Shown piece after piece: positions 45,644 through 55,992 of a stretch of DNA of 64,000 nucleotides. The notes below the pieces were generated by a model, which had not been told where the DNA came from, ran no database searches, and worked only from the letters and a program-made list of their open reading frames with translations. The translations under genes were made by a program, and so were the position numbers. Origin of the DNA: Paracoccus aminovorans (lineage in GTDB: Bacteria; Pseudomonadota; Alphaproteobacteria; Rhodobacterales; Rhodobacteraceae); contig NZ_LN832559.1 in assembly GCF_900005615.1 (NCBI RefSeq), positions 2,426,001 to 2,490,000 on the forward strand, in the 5' to 3' direction. The first letter of the stretch is position 1; each line of letters begins with the position of its first letter.

Positions 45644-46621
45644 TCAGATAAGTCGCCTCAACCGCTCTCCAGGGTCCTTTGACGCCAGTTTCGAGGCCAG
45701 CGAGAGAAAACGTCGAAGTGACGGGTTGTCCCGCCCGGGAGCCCACACCGCGCTGAAGGGAACTGTGTCTTCGTCCGCAACCAGAGGGCGCAGTACGAGC
45801 CGAGGAACGGAGACAAAGCTCCAACCGGCCGACACAACAGTGATGCCCCTGCCGATCGCAACCATGTTCATCAATGTCTCCTGATTGCAGGGCATAATCT
45901 CAAAGGCGGGATAGGTGCTATAATCCGCCAGCCGACGAACGATGTAATCGTGGACTTCCAAACCGGGCGCGCATTTCGTCACTAGGAATTTCTGGTCGCG
46001 GAGCCACGACCATTCAATCGATTCACGCTCGGCTAGATGATGATCTGCTGAGAACGCAACATGCACTTGCTCTCGCCAGAGTTCGGCAGTTTCACAATCG
46101 GCGATTGCGCCATTCCCAGTAAAGAAAGCGATATCCAGTTGCCGTGATCGCAGTGCGGCTATGTGTTCGGCCCTTCCTCCATCCCTGACCTCTATGGCTA
46201 CCTTGGGATGTGACAAGGTGTACTGTTCAATAAGCTCCCTTAGAAAGCCGCCCGCCAACGACGTCAGAACCCCGATGCTCAGTCTTCCGTATTCTCCGCG
46301 GCCCGCTGCGCCGGCGGTTTGGGTCGCTCGCATAATTTGGTCAATCGCTGGACGGACAGCTGCGACGAATTGCACTCCGGCATCCGTCAGGCGTATCCCG
46401 GAAGAGCAACGCTCGAAGAACGAGACGCCCACCACATCCTCAATGCGTTGCACGCCGCGGCTCACTGTCGCCGGATATTGGCCCAACGCCTCCGCAGCCC
46501 GCCGAAAGCTGCCATAGTCCGCCGCCGCTACGACATACTGAAGCGCGCTCAGATCAAATGGGATCTTCGTGAACACAGGAGGAAAGAAAGGCCCCTCTGT
46601 GTCCTGGGTTTCCTCCTCCAT
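45644..46621 (-). CDS. LysR-family transcriptional regulator
   Basis: 325 residues. The winged helix-turn-helix lies at about 22-85: LQYVVAAADYGSFRRAAEAL, then S-R-G-V-Q-R-I-E-D-V-V-G-V-S-F-F-E-R. The substrate domain covers 110-310. LysR genes of this type stand convergent to the trb operon in Tn4371-like elements. An in-frame earlier ATG gives ~22 extra N-terminal residues; the true start might be internal. Target genes unknown. Confidence 0.88.
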   Translation of the reverse strand: MEEETQDTEGPFFPPVFTKIPFDLSALQYVVAAADYGSFRRAAEALGQYPATVSRGVQRIEDVVGVSFFERCSSGIRLTDAGVQFVAAVRPAIDQIMRATQTAGAAGRGEYGRLSIGVLTSLAGGFLRELIEQYTLSHPKVAIEVRDGGRAEHIAALRSRQLDIAFFTGNGAIADCETAELWREQVHVAFSADHHLAERESIEWSWLRDQKFLVTKCAPGLEVHDYIVRRLADYSTYPAFEIMPCNQETLMNMVAIGRGITVVSAGWSFVSVPRLVLRPLVADEDTVPFSAVWAPGRDNPSLRRFLSLASKLASKDPGERLRRLI

Positions 46622-46790
46622 CCAATCGACCTTCAGTCGGCCGGAGGAGGAAGCGATAACTCCCTCAAAACCAATGGCCTTGGGCAGCGGTCCCCTTTGA
46701 AAAAGACAACTACGATCTGTCCCCGAGTCGCTTGTCGGGCGAAGCCGGCGACGACCATGAACTCCTGTCGGTCCGGTCGTCGGAAACTCC

Positions 46791-47243
46791 TCATACCGGC
46801 TGCTCTACCAAGATGGAGTAAGCGGCATGCGCCGACTTCGCGCCGCGCAACATTTTCATGACTTGTTCATCGCGGGTCCGGCGGGCGACCGCGGCGAGAA
46901 TCTTCAGGTACTCATTGCTGCCTTCGGGAACCGAGAGCAGAAGAAAGACAACATCGACAGGAAGGTCGTCCACCGATTCGAAATCGATTGGCTTCTTCAG
47001 CACCATCAACGCCGCAAAGGATGTCTGAAGGCTGGGGACCGGTGCATGAGGCACGGCGACGCCATGGCCAATGCCCGTCGAACCCAGACGCTCGCGGCCC
47101 AGTAAAGCGGTATGGATTGCTTCCTCGTCCACCCCAGTGCGAGCGGCCGCATACGCGGCCAGCTTCTTAATCAGGACGGCTTTTGTCGAGATGGATAGAT
47201 CAAGGATCACGTCCTCTGGTGCGATGGCAGATGACAGGTTCAT
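46791..47243 (-). CDS. PTS EIIA-Ntr-like protein (PtsN family) at the end of the kdp operon
   Basis: 150 residues from MNLSSAIAPEDVILDLSIST. The EIIA domain shows AAARTGVDEEAIHTALLGRE and the phosphorylation site GHGVAVPHAP with H66. The ATG at 47243 is chosen because it begins the family's typical N-terminus. In E. coli, dephosphorylated EIIA-Ntr stimulates KdpD kinase activity. Here the gene lies 46 bases after kdpE on the same strand, so a dedicated regulator of the kdp system is a sensible inference. The segment before the conserved His, GIGHGVAVPH, replaces the more usual G-I-A-I-P-H. Confidence 0.83.
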   Translation of the reverse strand: MNLSSAIAPEDVILDLSISTKAVLIKKLAAYAAARTGVDEEAIHTALLGRERLGSTGIGHGVAVPHAPVPSLQTSFAALMVLKKPIDFESVDDLPVDVVFLLLSVPEGSNEYLKILAAVARRTRDEQVMKMLRGAKSAHAAYSILVEQPV

Positions 47244-47289
47244 AGGGATACTCACGTTAAGTCGCTCGCCCGTAGACGAGCGCGCGCAG

Positions 47290-47985
47290 TCACTGCTCCG
47301 GCTCACGGAGGCGGTAACCGACACCTGTTTCAGTAAGGATATATTGCGGCTGATCAGGCGTGGCCTCGATCTTCTGCCGCAACTGGCGGACATAGACCCG
47401 CAGATACTGGACATCGGTCGAGCCGCCCCACACATGCTTGAGGATGTGCTGGTGCGTGATGACCTTGCCCGCGTGCTGCACGAGAACGCGCAGGATTTCG
47501 TACTCCTTGGGTGAGAGCTTCACCTCCTTGTCTGCGACCTTGACGATCCGCTTCACCAGGTCGACCGAGAGATCGCCGACCTGGAATATTGGACGTTCGC
47601 CCTGTTGCTGAAGCTTGTGCCTCAGCGCCACCCGAATGCGCGCTGCCAGTTCGCGCATCCCGAATGGCTTGGTGAGATAATCATCGGCACCGAGCTCCAA
47701 CGCCTTGACGATGCCCGTTTCATCGGTCCGGCTGGAGAGGATGACGATCGGCAACTCGACAAGCTCGGCCCTCCACCTCTCAAGCAGGTCATGGCCGGAG
47801 ATGTCGGGCAGCCCCAGATCAAGCAGAATGAGATCGGGCTTTTCTTCAGCGAGGAGCGCTACGGCCTCCTCGCCGTTTGCCGCTTCGACCATGGCGTAGC
47901 CCTCGGCCGTCAACCCTACCCGCAGCAGCTTCCTGATCGGCGGCTCGTCATCAACGACGAGAATCTTGACTACGGACGTACTCAT
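47290..47985 (-). CDS. kdpE: Response regulator KdpE
   Basis: 231 residues. The receiver domain (1-120) has the acidic pocket D12-D13 and the phosphoacceptor D56 (LILLDLGLPD). The C-terminal OmpR-type winged helix covers 130-228, with VKLSPKEYEILRVLVQHAGK and Y-L-R-V-Y-V-R-Q-L-R-Q-K-I-E. It should activate kdpFABC at low potassium or high ionic strength. Its start overlaps the kdpD stop by four bases. Confidence 0.95.
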   Translation of the reverse strand: MSTSVVKILVVDDEPPIRKLLRVGLTAEGYAMVEAANGEEAVALLAEEKPDLILLDLGLPDISGHDLLERWRAELVELPIVILSSRTDETGIVKALELGADDYLTKPFGMRELAARIRVALRHKLQQQGERPIFQVGDLSVDLVKRIVKVADKEVKLSPKEYEILRVLVQHAGKVITHQHILKHVWGGSTDVQYLRVYVRQLRQKIEATPDQPQYILTETGVGYRLREPEQ

Positions 47986-50687
47986 ATCTTTCCTTCCAAA
48001 GTCGTGGGCTCCGGTCCGGTCGGAAACCGCAGAGTAAAAATGGCGCCGGGTCTGTCGTCCCGGTTGTTTGCGAAAATCGTCCCACCCATCGCTTCGACAA
48101 AACCCTTGCAGATCGACAGACCAAGCCCGGTCCCAGCCTGAACGTGGTCCTTCTTCCGAACGCGATAGAAGCTATCGAAAATTCTCGTCAGATCGTCGGA
48201 GGGAATGCCGGGCCCTTCGTCGATGATCTGCAACACAATTTGGGCGTCTTCCGCCCACGCCCTTATCGCGATCAGCGAGCCTGCCGGCGCATATTTGCGC
48301 GCGTTGTCGAGCAGATTGAATAGCACCTGCTCGAACAGCACCGGATCGAGACGAACCATGGGCAGATCGGGAGGCACGGCGAGGCTTAGCTTATGGAAAG
48401 CCAGTATCTTTTCGGCTCGACGGAGCGCGCTCCCGACGCTATCCCCGATGAACAGCGGCGTCAGCGATACCGCCGCAGCGCCGGATTCCAGCCGGGTCAT
48501 GTCGAGAAGGTTCGCGATGAACCTGTTCAGCCGTTCGGCCTCTTCGACAATCGTCGTCAGCAGCTCAACTCGGCCGGAGTCCGTCAGAGAGGTCGAATAG
48601 TCTCTCAGTGCTCCTGCCGACCCGAGGATCGACGCCAAAGGCGTCTTGAGATCATGCGACAGCGACGTCAAAAGCGCAGAGCGCAGCTTGTCCGCCTCGG
48701 CGGCCAGACGCGCATTGTCGACATCGGCGACCAGTTGGATCCGCTCGATCGCCAGAGCGGCCTGATCCGCTAGGGAGTCGAAAAGCCGCTGTTCTGCGGG
48801 CGTCAGAACCGGCCCTTGCTTGTCATTGTCCAGACCGATGACGCCGACCCGTGTTCTGCCGGTCTTTAGGGGGAGATAGAGGCGCTTTGCGCCCGGCAGC
48901 GTATCCGCGCCACGCCCTGCCGGCTTGTCATGCTCCCAGGCCCACTGAGCCGCCGCAATGTCCGCATCGTCGAGCGTGTCATCGGGCGGGAAACCCGCCT
49001 GGACCGCGATGCGCCCATTCTCCGGCAACAGAGCTACGACCCTGACCTGAAGCATGGAAGCGATCTGGTAGACCGTCGCCCAGAGAACGTCGCCCAACGT
49101 GCCCGCGCCGGCGAGCTTCTTGCTGAAGAGATAAAGGCCCTCGGTCGTTTTGGCCCTTTGGCGCGCCGTCACGGCTTGCCGTTGCACCCGGCCCGCCAGA
49201 TTGCTGGCAATCACCGCGACGCAGAGAAAGAACGCAAAGGCCACGACGCTTTCGGGGTCGCCGATATCCAGCGTGTAGCGCGGTTCGAGGAAGAAGAAGT
49301 TGAAGACGAACGCGCTGGCCACGGAGGCAAACAACGCCGGCCAGAGCCCGCCGCCCATCGCCGAGGCCAGCACCGCCATCAGGAAAACGAGGGCGATGTT
49401 GCGGACATCCAGAAAGCGCGACAGCGCCGTTCCGATGCCCAGCGCCACGGCGACGTAAAGGGAACTCCAGAGATAGTTGCCGAAGTCCAGCCGTCGCTTG
49501 GGCCGCGCGCTGTGCGTCGCTGTAGGTCGCGTTCCCTCGCCGTTGCCCGGCGAGATAACGTGCACGCTCACATCCGTCTTGGCCCGGATCAGGTCATGCG
49601 AAACAGAGCCTGCGAAAATCTCCCGCCATCTGGGCGAGGTCGGCATGCCGACGATGACATGCGTATAGTTGTTGGTCGATGCGTAGGTCAGAATTTCTTG
49701 CGCAACGTTCTCGCCGGGCAGGGTAACGGCCTCGGCGCCGAGTTGCTCGGCAAGACGCAGTGCGCTGGCGATCTTGTCCTTATTCTGCTCGGAGAGCCGG
49801 GCATCCTTGCTCGTCTCGACGTGAACCGCGGCCCATGGCGCACGAAGCCGGTCCGCCTGGCGGCGGCCATAGCGCACGAGCGCCATCGCTCCGGGCCGTT
49901 CGTTGATGCACACCAATACGCGCTCACCGGCCGACCACGGCCCGGCGATCGCATGCGCCTGCATATGGGTGACCAACTGGTCATCGACCCGCTGCGCCGT
50001 GCGCCGCAGCGCCAACTCACGAAGGGCCGTCAGATTGCTTGGCGAGAAATAGTTCTGCGTCGCGCGCTTCGCTGTCTTGGGCAGATAGACCTTGCCCTCG
50101 TTCAACCGCTTGATCAGGTCACCCGGCGTGATGTCGATGATCTCGATGTCGTCAGCGCGGTCGATGATCGAGTCCGGAACGGTCTCCCGCACCCGGATTC
50201 GTGTGATCTGCGCCACCACGTCGTTGAGGCTTTCAACATGCTGGATGTTAAGCGTGCTGTAGACGTCTATGCCGTTGGCCAGCAGTTCCTCGACATCGAG
50301 ATAGCGCTTGGGATGGCGACTGCCAGGAGCGTTGGTGTGGGCGAGCTCGTCCACCAGGACCAGCGCCGGCTTGCGCGCGAGGATCGCGTCGATGTCCATT
50401 TCATCGAGCACATGCCCTCGATAGGGCACAGCGCGACGCGGAACGATCTCGAACCCGTCGACCAGAGCCTCGGTCTCGGCCCGCCCGTGGGTCTCGACCA
50501 CCCCTATGACCACGTCGACGCCATCGGCCCGCTGAGCCCGGCCCGACATGAGCATCTCATACGTTTTGCCCACACCCGGCGCCGCCCCAAGAAAGATCTT
50601 GAGGTGGCCCCGCGTCTCCCGCTGCGCATTTTCCAGCAATGCATCAGGCGATGGCCGGCTCTGCTCTCGTATTGGGTCGTCAGACAC
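47982..50687 (-). CDS. kdpD: Sensor histidine kinase KdpD
   Basis: 901 residues with the whole KdpD plan. The N-terminal KdpD domain has Walker A GAAPGVGKT (34-42) and LVDELAHTNAPGSRHPKRY. A USP-like domain follows (about 245-370), then four DUF4118 membrane helices (about 400-500), a GAF domain, HisKA with the phospho-His in LSHDLKTPLASI (near 675), and the ATPase boxes NLLDNARKYAP, DEGPGIP and GTGLGLSI. It senses potassium limitation and phosphorylates KdpE. A 58-bp gap with a perfect hairpin separates it from kdpC. Confidence 0.96.
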   Translation of the reverse strand: MSDDPIREQSRPSPDALLENAQRETRGHLKIFLGAAPGVGKTYEMLMSGRAQRADGVDVVIGVVETHGRAETEALVDGFEIVPRRAVPYRGHVLDEMDIDAILARKPALVLVDELAHTNAPGSRHPKRYLDVEELLANGIDVYSTLNIQHVESLNDVVAQITRIRVRETVPDSIIDRADDIEIIDITPGDLIKRLNEGKVYLPKTAKRATQNYFSPSNLTALRELALRRTAQRVDDQLVTHMQAHAIAGPWSAGERVLVCINERPGAMALVRYGRRQADRLRAPWAAVHVETSKDARLSEQNKDKIASALRLAEQLGAEAVTLPGENVAQEILTYASTNNYTHVIVGMPTSPRWREIFAGSVSHDLIRAKTDVSVHVISPGNGEGTRPTATHSARPKRRLDFGNYLWSSLYVAVALGIGTALSRFLDVRNIALVFLMAVLASAMGGGLWPALFASVASAFVFNFFFLEPRYTLDIGDPESVVAFAFFLCVAVIASNLAGRVQRQAVTARQRAKTTEGLYLFSKKLAGAGTLGDVLWATVYQIASMLQVRVVALLPENGRIAVQAGFPPDDTLDDADIAAAQWAWEHDKPAGRGADTLPGAKRLYLPLKTGRTRVGVIGLDNDKQGPVLTPAEQRLFDSLADQAALAIERIQLVADVDNARLAAEADKLRSALLTSLSHDLKTPLASILGSAGALRDYSTSLTDSGRVELLTTIVEEAERLNRFIANLLDMTRLESGAAAVSLTPLFIGDSVGSALRRAEKILAFHKLSLAVPPDLPMVRLDPVLFEQVLFNLLDNARKYAPAGSLIAIRAWAEDAQIVLQIIDEGPGIPSDDLTRIFDSFYRVRKKDHVQAGTGLGLSICKGFVEAMGGTIFANNRDDRPGAIFTLRFPTGPEPTTLEGKI

Positions 50688-50708
50688 TTAATTGACTCCG
50701 GATCGACG

Positions 50709-50737
50709 GTCAGGACGGCTATTATAGCCGTCCTGAC
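50709..50737 (-). promoter_or_regulatory. Perfect hairpin between kdpC and kdpD
   Basis: A 12-bp perfect stem GTCAGGACGGCT/AGCCGTCCTGAC with loop ATTAT, in the 58-bp gap between the kdpC stop and the kdpD start. No T-run follows on the minus strand, so it is more likely an mRNA stability or processing element, or a partial terminator, separating the transporter genes from the sensor genes. Confidence 0.55.
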
Positions 50738-50745
50738 GACTTCAT

Positions 50746-51396
<651 letters not shown>

Positions 51397-53466
51397 TCAG
51401 GCGAGACCGATGGCGGTGATCGCCATGTCGATGAGTTTGATGCCGGCGAAGGGGACGAGAATGCCGCCCAGGCCGTAGATCAGGAGGTTACGGGACAACA
51501 GCGAGCCCGCTCCGATGGCGCGATACTTGACGCCTTTCAGCGACAGCGGGATCAGCGCCACGATGATGAGGGCGTTGAAGATGATCGCCGACAGGATCGC
51601 GCTCTGGGGCGAAGCGAGGCCCATGATGTTGAGCGCACCAAGCTGCGGATAGAAGACGAGGAACATCGCCGGGATGATCGCGAAATACTTCGCGATATCG
51701 TTGGCGATCGAGAACGTCGTCAGCGCGCCGCGCGTCATCAGCAACTGTTTGCCGATCTCCACGATCTCGATGAGCTTGGTCGGATCGCTGTCGAGATCCA
51801 CCATGTTGCCGGCCTCGCGGGCAGCGACCGTGCCGGTGTTCATGGCCACACCGACGTCGGCCTGGGCGAGCGCCGGGGCGTCATTGGTGCCGTCGCCGCA
51901 CATGGCGACGAGCTTGCCCTTGGCCTGTTCCTCGCGGATCAGCGCCAGCTTGTTCTCGGGCGTCGCCTGAGCCAGGAAGTCGTCGACGCCCGCTTCGGCG
52001 GCGATAGCCGCCGCGGTCATCGGATTGTCGCCGGTGATCATCACCGTGCGAATGCCCATGCGCCGCAGCTCGGCGAACCTTTCCTTGATGCCGCCCTTGA
52101 CGATGTCCTTGAGGTAGATGACGCCGAGCAGGCGGCCGTCCTTCACCACGGCCAGCGGCGTGCCGCCCGCCTTGGCGATCTGGTCGGCGATGCCCTGAAG
52201 CTCACGGACGCTTTCGGCGGACGCGCGCGGGCTGCCGGTCGCGACCGTGGCGAGCTCCACATGTTTCAGAACCGCATCGACCGCGCCCTTGCGGATGGTC
52301 GAACCGTCCAGGTCGACGCCGCTCATCCGGGTCTGCGCCGTGAAGGGAACAAACGTGGCGTTGAGGCTGGCCATGTCGCGAGCACGGATGCCGTATTTTT
52401 CCTTGGCGAGCACGACAATCGAGCGGCCTTCCGGCGTCTCGTCAGCCAGCGAGGCAAGTTGCGCCGCGTCGGCCAGCTCCTTCTCGGTGACGCCGCGGAT
52501 CGGCCGGAACTCGCTCGCCTGGCGATTGCCGAGCGTGATGGTGCCGGTCTTGTCAAGCAGCAGCGTGTCGACGTCGCCGGCAGCTTCCACGGCCCGGCCG
52601 GACATGGCCAGAACATTGAAGCGCACCAGCCGATCCATGCCTGCGATGCCGATGGCCGACAGCAGCGCACCAATGGTTGTGGGGATGAGGGTGACGAACA
52701 GGGCGACCAGCACGATCACCGGAACCACACCGCCGGAATAGGCAGCGAAGCTCGGAATGGTCACGACCGCAAGCACGAAGATCAACGTCATGCCCGCGAG
52801 CAAGATATTGAGCGCGATTTCGTTTGGCGTCTTCTGGCGCTCGGCGCCTTCGACGAGAGCGATCATCTTGTCGATGAAGGTCGAGCCTGCCGCAGCCGTG
52901 ATCCGCACTTTGATCCAGTCGGAGAGCACCTGCGTGCCGCCGGTGACGGCAGAGCGATCGCCGCCTGACTCGCGGATCACCGGAGCCGATTCGCCAGTGA
53001 TGGCGGCTTCATTCACCGAGGCAACACCCTCGATCACTTCGCCATCAGAGGGGATGATGTCGCCGGGCTCCACCAGAACAACGTCACCGACCTTCAGCGT
53101 GGCGCCAGGCACCATTTTGTAGTCGGAACCGCCGTTCGAGAGCAGCTTGGCCTGGGTCTCGCTGCGCGTGCGCCGAAGCGATTCAGCCTGCGCCTTGCCG
53201 CGCCCTTCGGCGACGGCTTCGGCGAAGTTGGCGAAGAGCACCGTGAACCAGAGCCACAGCACGATCTGCAGCGAGAAGCCGACATTTTCGGCCCCGGTCG
53301 CCATGTCTTTTAACAGCAGTACCGTCGTCAGGACGGAGACGACCGCGACGACGAACATAACGGGGTTCTTGGCGAGGCTCTTCGGATTCAGTTTCCGGAA
53401 GGCATCGCCAATGGCCGGTACAAGTATGCGAGCGTCCAGCATGCTCGCGGATTTGGACTGGTTCAT
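51397..53466 (-). CDS. kdpB: Potassium-transporting P-type ATPase subunit KdpB
   Basis: 689 residues from [20 protein letters not shown]; this start has a CTGGAG site, while an upstream in-frame ATG (53511) overlaps the preceding small gene. The phosphorylated Asp is D305 ([12 protein letters not shown]), the actuator motif is TGES (157-160) and the hinge [10 protein letters not shown] lies near residue 500. KdpB hydrolyses ATP to drive K+ import through KdpA. The TGES serine, whose phosphorylation inhibits the E. coli pump, is present. Full length and intact. Confidence 0.96.
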   Translation of the reverse strand: MNQSKSASMLDARILVPAIGDAFRKLNPKSLAKNPVMFVVAVVSVLTTVLLLKDMATGAENVGFSLQIVLWLWFTVLFANFAEAVAEGRGKAQAESLRRTRSETQAKLLSNGGSDYKMVPGATLKVGDVVLVEPGDIIPSDGEVIEGVASVNEAAITGESAPVIRESGGDRSAVTGGTQVLSDWIKVRITAAAGSTFIDKMIALVEGAERQKTPNEIALNILLAGMTLIFVLAVVTIPSFAAYSGGVVPVIVLVALFVTLIPTTIGALLSAIGIAGMDRLVRFNVLAMSGRAVEAAGDVDTLLLDKTGTITLGNRQASEFRPIRGVTEKELADAAQLASLADETPEGRSIVVLAKEKYGIRARDMASLNATFVPFTAQTRMSGVDLDGSTIRKGAVDAVLKHVELATVATGSPRASAESVRELQGIADQIAKAGGTPLAVVKDGRLLGVIYLKDIVKGGIKERFAELRRMGIRTVMITGDNPMTAAAIAAEAGVDDFLAQATPENKLALIREEQAKGKLVAMCGDGTNDAPALAQADVGVAMNTGTVAAREAGNMVDLDSDPTKLIEIVEIGKQLLMTRGALTTFSIANDIAKYFAIIPAMFLVFYPQLGALNIMGLASPQSAILSAIIFNALIIVALIPLSLKGVKYRAIGAGSLLSRNLLIYGLGGILVPFAGIKLIDMAITAIGLA

Positions 53467-53507
53467 AAGAAACTCCAGCGAGTTTGTTCTTGGGGCCAAC
53501 CATCCGG

Positions 53508-53684
53508 TCACGCCGCCGCGAGCAATTCAGTGATAAGTTTGGCGAGGAGCACCACGCCCCCCAAAGCCAGTGTCATGCCGAGAATGATCGTCGATGCCCT
53601 GGGCGGTCTGGCCGCCCCTCGCTCCTGAAACCAGGAGCGAGGGTTCACGACAAATCGGATCGATCTCAGCAATTTGGCCGTCAT
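53508..53684 (-). CDS. 58-aa single-helix protein between kdpA and kdpB
   Basis: Reads [20 protein letters not shown], then a basic stretch and a hydrophobic helix ([20 protein letters not shown]), ending ITELLAAA. It starts 8 bases after the kdpA stop and ends 41 bases before the kdpB start, all on the minus strand, filling the usual tight kdpA-kdpB gap. One membrane helix with a positively charged N-terminus is predicted. It is not KdpF, which is present separately. Possibly an accessory subunit of the Kdp pump. Confidence 0.6.
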   Translation of the reverse strand: MTAKLLRSIRFVVNPRSWFQERGAARPPRASTIILGMTLALGGVVLLAKLITELLAAA

Positions 53685-53692
53685 CGAGATCC

Positions 53693-55390
53693 TCAGAACG
53701 TCTGGCCCGCCAACATGGCGAAGTGCTCGACGATCGGACCCAGCGCCAGGACCGGGAAGAACGTCAGGCCGCCGACGATCAACGTCACGCCGACGACAAG
53801 GCCGATGAAAAGCGGTCCCGTCGTTGGCAGCGTTCCCGTCGATGCCGGCACACTCTTCTTGGCTGCGAGGGAGCCCGCGATCGCCAGCACCGGCACGATG
53901 AGCAGGAAGCGCCCCATCAGCATCGCAAGTCCGATGGTGATGTTAAAGAAGGGCGTGTTCGCGTTGAGACCGGCAAAGGCGCTGCCGTTATTGTTGGCGC
54001 CGGAGGTGTAGGCATACAGCACCTCGCTCAATCCGTGCGGGCCGGCGTCCTGGATGCTGGACAAGCCAACAGGAAGAACGACGGCGATCGCAGTCAGAGC
54101 CAGAATGGCGAGCGACGGTCCAAGCATCGCGAGGATGCTCATCTTCACTTCCTTCGCCTCGATCTTCTTGCCGATATATTCCGGCGTGCGACCGACCATC
54201 AGACCGGCGATGAAGACGGCCAGGATCGCGAAAACCAAGGTGCCGTAGACACCGGCGCCGATGCCACCGAGTGGTGGGATCTGCATGTTGAACAAGGGCA
54301 CCAGGCCCCCAAGCGGCATCAGGCTGTCATGCATGGTGTTGACGGCACCCGTCGAGGCCGACGTCGTTACCACAGCGAAGAGCGAGGACAGCGCGATACC
54401 GAACCGCGTCTCTTTGCCTTCCATGTTGCCGCCCTCGAGGCCGAGCGCATGGAGCAGCGGGTTGCCTGCCGATTCCGCCCAATAGATGACGCCGATGCCG
54501 GCGACGACGATGGTGAGGACCGCGGCAAGCAGCGCCCAACCCTGCTTCTGGTTACCAATCATGCGGCCGAACACATTCAGCATCGCGAAGGAGATCGAGT
54601 AGATCGCCAGGATGTGAATCAGATTTGTCAGCGCCGTCGGGTTCTCGAACGGGTGAGAGGAGTTGGCATTAAAGAAGCCGCCGCCATTCGTTCCCAAATG
54701 CTTGATGATCATCTGCGAGGCGACAGGGCCTTGCGCGATAGTCTGCTGCGCGCCTTCAACCGTCGTAGCGACGGTGTAGGGATTGAGGTTCTGCGGAACG
54801 CCTTGCCACACCAGCACCAGGCTGCCCAAGATGCAGATCGGCATCAGGATGTAGAGCGTCGCCCGCGTCAGGTCGACCCAGAAATTGCCCACGGTTTTGG
54901 CAGAGGCGCGCGAAAAGCCTCGAATGATCGCCATCGCTCCAGCCACACCGACCGCGGCCGAAACGAAGTTCTGCACCGTAATGCCGGCCATCTGCGTCAG
55001 GTAGCTCATGGTGGTTTCGCCGCCGTAGCCCTGCCAGTTGGTGTTGGTCATGAAGCTGACCGCCGTATTGAACGACGAATCCGCGCTTACAGCACCCATT
55101 CCGGCGGGATTGAACGGCAATCCGCCCTGGATGCGCTGAAGCAGATAGAGCAGTGCGAAGCCCGCGAGATTGAAAAGCAACATGGCGACCATGTAAGTCG
55201 TCCAATGCTGCTCCTCCTTCTCGCTCGTTCCTGCCATGCGATAGAGGCCGCGTTCCACGGGTCCGAGAACCGGAGAAAGGAAGCTCCTTTCGCCGTTCAT
55301 GACGCGCGTGATGTAGCCGCCGAGCGGCTTCACCAGCGCGATTGCGATCCCGAGAAAGACCAGGATCTGTATCCATCCATTTATTGTCAT
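53693..55390 (-). CDS. kdpA: Potassium-transporting ATPase subunit KdpA
   Basis: 565 residues, about ten membrane segments. Conserved pieces are visible: P-L-G-G-Y-I near the start, [20 protein letters not shown], the [19 protein letters not shown] pore segment, [12 protein letters not shown] and [10 protein letters not shown]. It forms the K+ channel-like part of the Kdp complex, related to the SKT superfamily. Starts 30 bases after kdpF. Intact. Confidence 0.96.
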   Translation of the reverse strand: MTINGWIQILVFLGIAIALVKPLGGYITRVMNGERSFLSPVLGPVERGLYRMAGTSEKEEQHWTTYMVAMLLFNLAGFALLYLLQRIQGGLPFNPAGMGAVSADSSFNTAVSFMTNTNWQGYGGETTMSYLTQMAGITVQNFVSAAVGVAGAMAIIRGFSRASAKTVGNFWVDLTRATLYILMPICILGSLVLVWQGVPQNLNPYTVATTVEGAQQTIAQGPVASQMIIKHLGTNGGGFFNANSSHPFENPTALTNLIHILAIYSISFAMLNVFGRMIGNQKQGWALLAAVLTIVVAGIGVIYWAESAGNPLLHALGLEGGNMEGKETRFGIALSSLFAVVTTSASTGAVNTMHDSLMPLGGLVPLFNMQIPPLGGIGAGVYGTLVFAILAVFIAGLMVGRTPEYIGKKIEAKEVKMSILAMLGPSLAILALTAIAVVLPVGLSSIQDAGPHGLSEVLYAYTSGANNNGSAFAGLNANTPFFNITIGLAMLMGRFLLIVPVLAIAGSLAAKKSVPASTGTLPTTGPLFIGLVVGVTLIVGGLTFFPVLALGPIVEHFAMLAGQTF

Positions 55391-55420
55391 CGGTGGTTTC
55401 TTTCCGAGCTGCTATCTTGA

Positions 55421-55510
55421 TCAGAACCGCTCGGGACGAGCGAGGGCATAGAGCAGATAACCAGTCACAAGGACCGCAACGGCTGCTCCGAGAAAATATT
55501 CCAAGATCAT
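55421..55510 (-). CDS. kdpF: KdpF, 29-aa stabilising subunit
   Basis: Reads MILEYFLGAAVAVLVTGYLL then YALARPERF and stop, which is the standard KdpF sequence: one membrane helix ending in A-L-x-R-P-E-R/K-F. It stabilises the KdpABC complex. It lies directly upstream of kdpA on the same strand, in its normal place. Confidence 0.9.
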   Translation of the reverse strand: MILEYFLGAAVAVLVTGYLLYALARPERF

Positions 55511-55526
55511 GATTGATGTCTCCCGG

Positions 55527-55607
55527 TCAGAGCTTTTCGCAAACTCTGATGTATCCAAACATCAGTGCGAAAAATCCAAAACCTATTGCCAGCACAATAA
55601 CGTCCAT
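55527..55607 (-). CDS. 26-aa membrane peptide upstream of kdpF
   Basis: Reads MDVIVLAIGFGFFALMFGYI then RVCEKL and stop. A GGAGG lies 8 bases before the ATG. One hydrophobic helix followed by Y-x-x-x-C-x-x-L. Short peptides with this F-F-A-L-x-x-x-Y-x-x-x-C pattern occur before kdpF in many bacteria as far as I recall, but are seldom annotated. It opens the kdp operon here. Confidence 0.65.
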   Translation of the reverse strand: MDVIVLAIGFGFFALMFGYIRVCEKL

Positions 55608-55860
55608 TGCTTTCGCCTCCGGCGCCGCAGTTGATACGAATGGCCAGCCAAGACGGAAAAGCCTGGCAAGCCACAGCGATAATTCTTCCGGCGCGCCCTT
55701 GCGTACACACGGGTGCCGGAGGAGGAATTTGGCGGAAATATGGACGCGAACCGCATATAGGTTCGAGAGAGGACGGGGCCTCAAAAAATAGGAATCTAAT
55801 AGTTTTTTGGACCTCGCTCATAAAAATTCCATAGGAATTTTCGCTTGAAGCCCGCTGGCA
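55608..55860 (-). promoter_or_regulatory. kdp promoter region
   Basis: About 250 bp upstream of the kdp operon without a credible gene. It is A/T-richer than its surroundings and holds a perfect palindrome, AAAATTCC-ATA-GGAATTTT, at 55823-55841. The palindrome is a candidate operator. KdpE acts here by expectation from the family, but which bases it binds cannot be read from the sequence. Confidence 0.45.
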
Positions 55861-55867
55861 AGTAAAA

Positions 55868-55897
55868 AGCCCGCCGACTCGGTAGAGTCGGCGGGCT
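55868..55897 (-). terminator. Rho-independent terminator
   Basis: A 13-bp perfect stem AGCCCGCCGACTC/GAGTCGGCGGGCT with a GGTA loop, A-tract on one side and TTT on the other, so it can act on both strands. On the minus strand it ends the 82-aa gene at 55993-56241 and insulates the kdp promoter. Confidence 0.88.
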
Positions 55898-55992
55898 TTG
55901 ATTATCTCAAGCCGAAGGTTTTCTTCCCCATTTCCAACGTCGCGAGAAGGTCATGAGTGCAAAGGTGGGGCTTCCGGATCGACGGCAACCAG

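Noticed and set aside
53594..55420. 608-codon plus-strand frame across kdpA
   Set aside because: Antisense to kdpA membrane segments; no motif and no start site.
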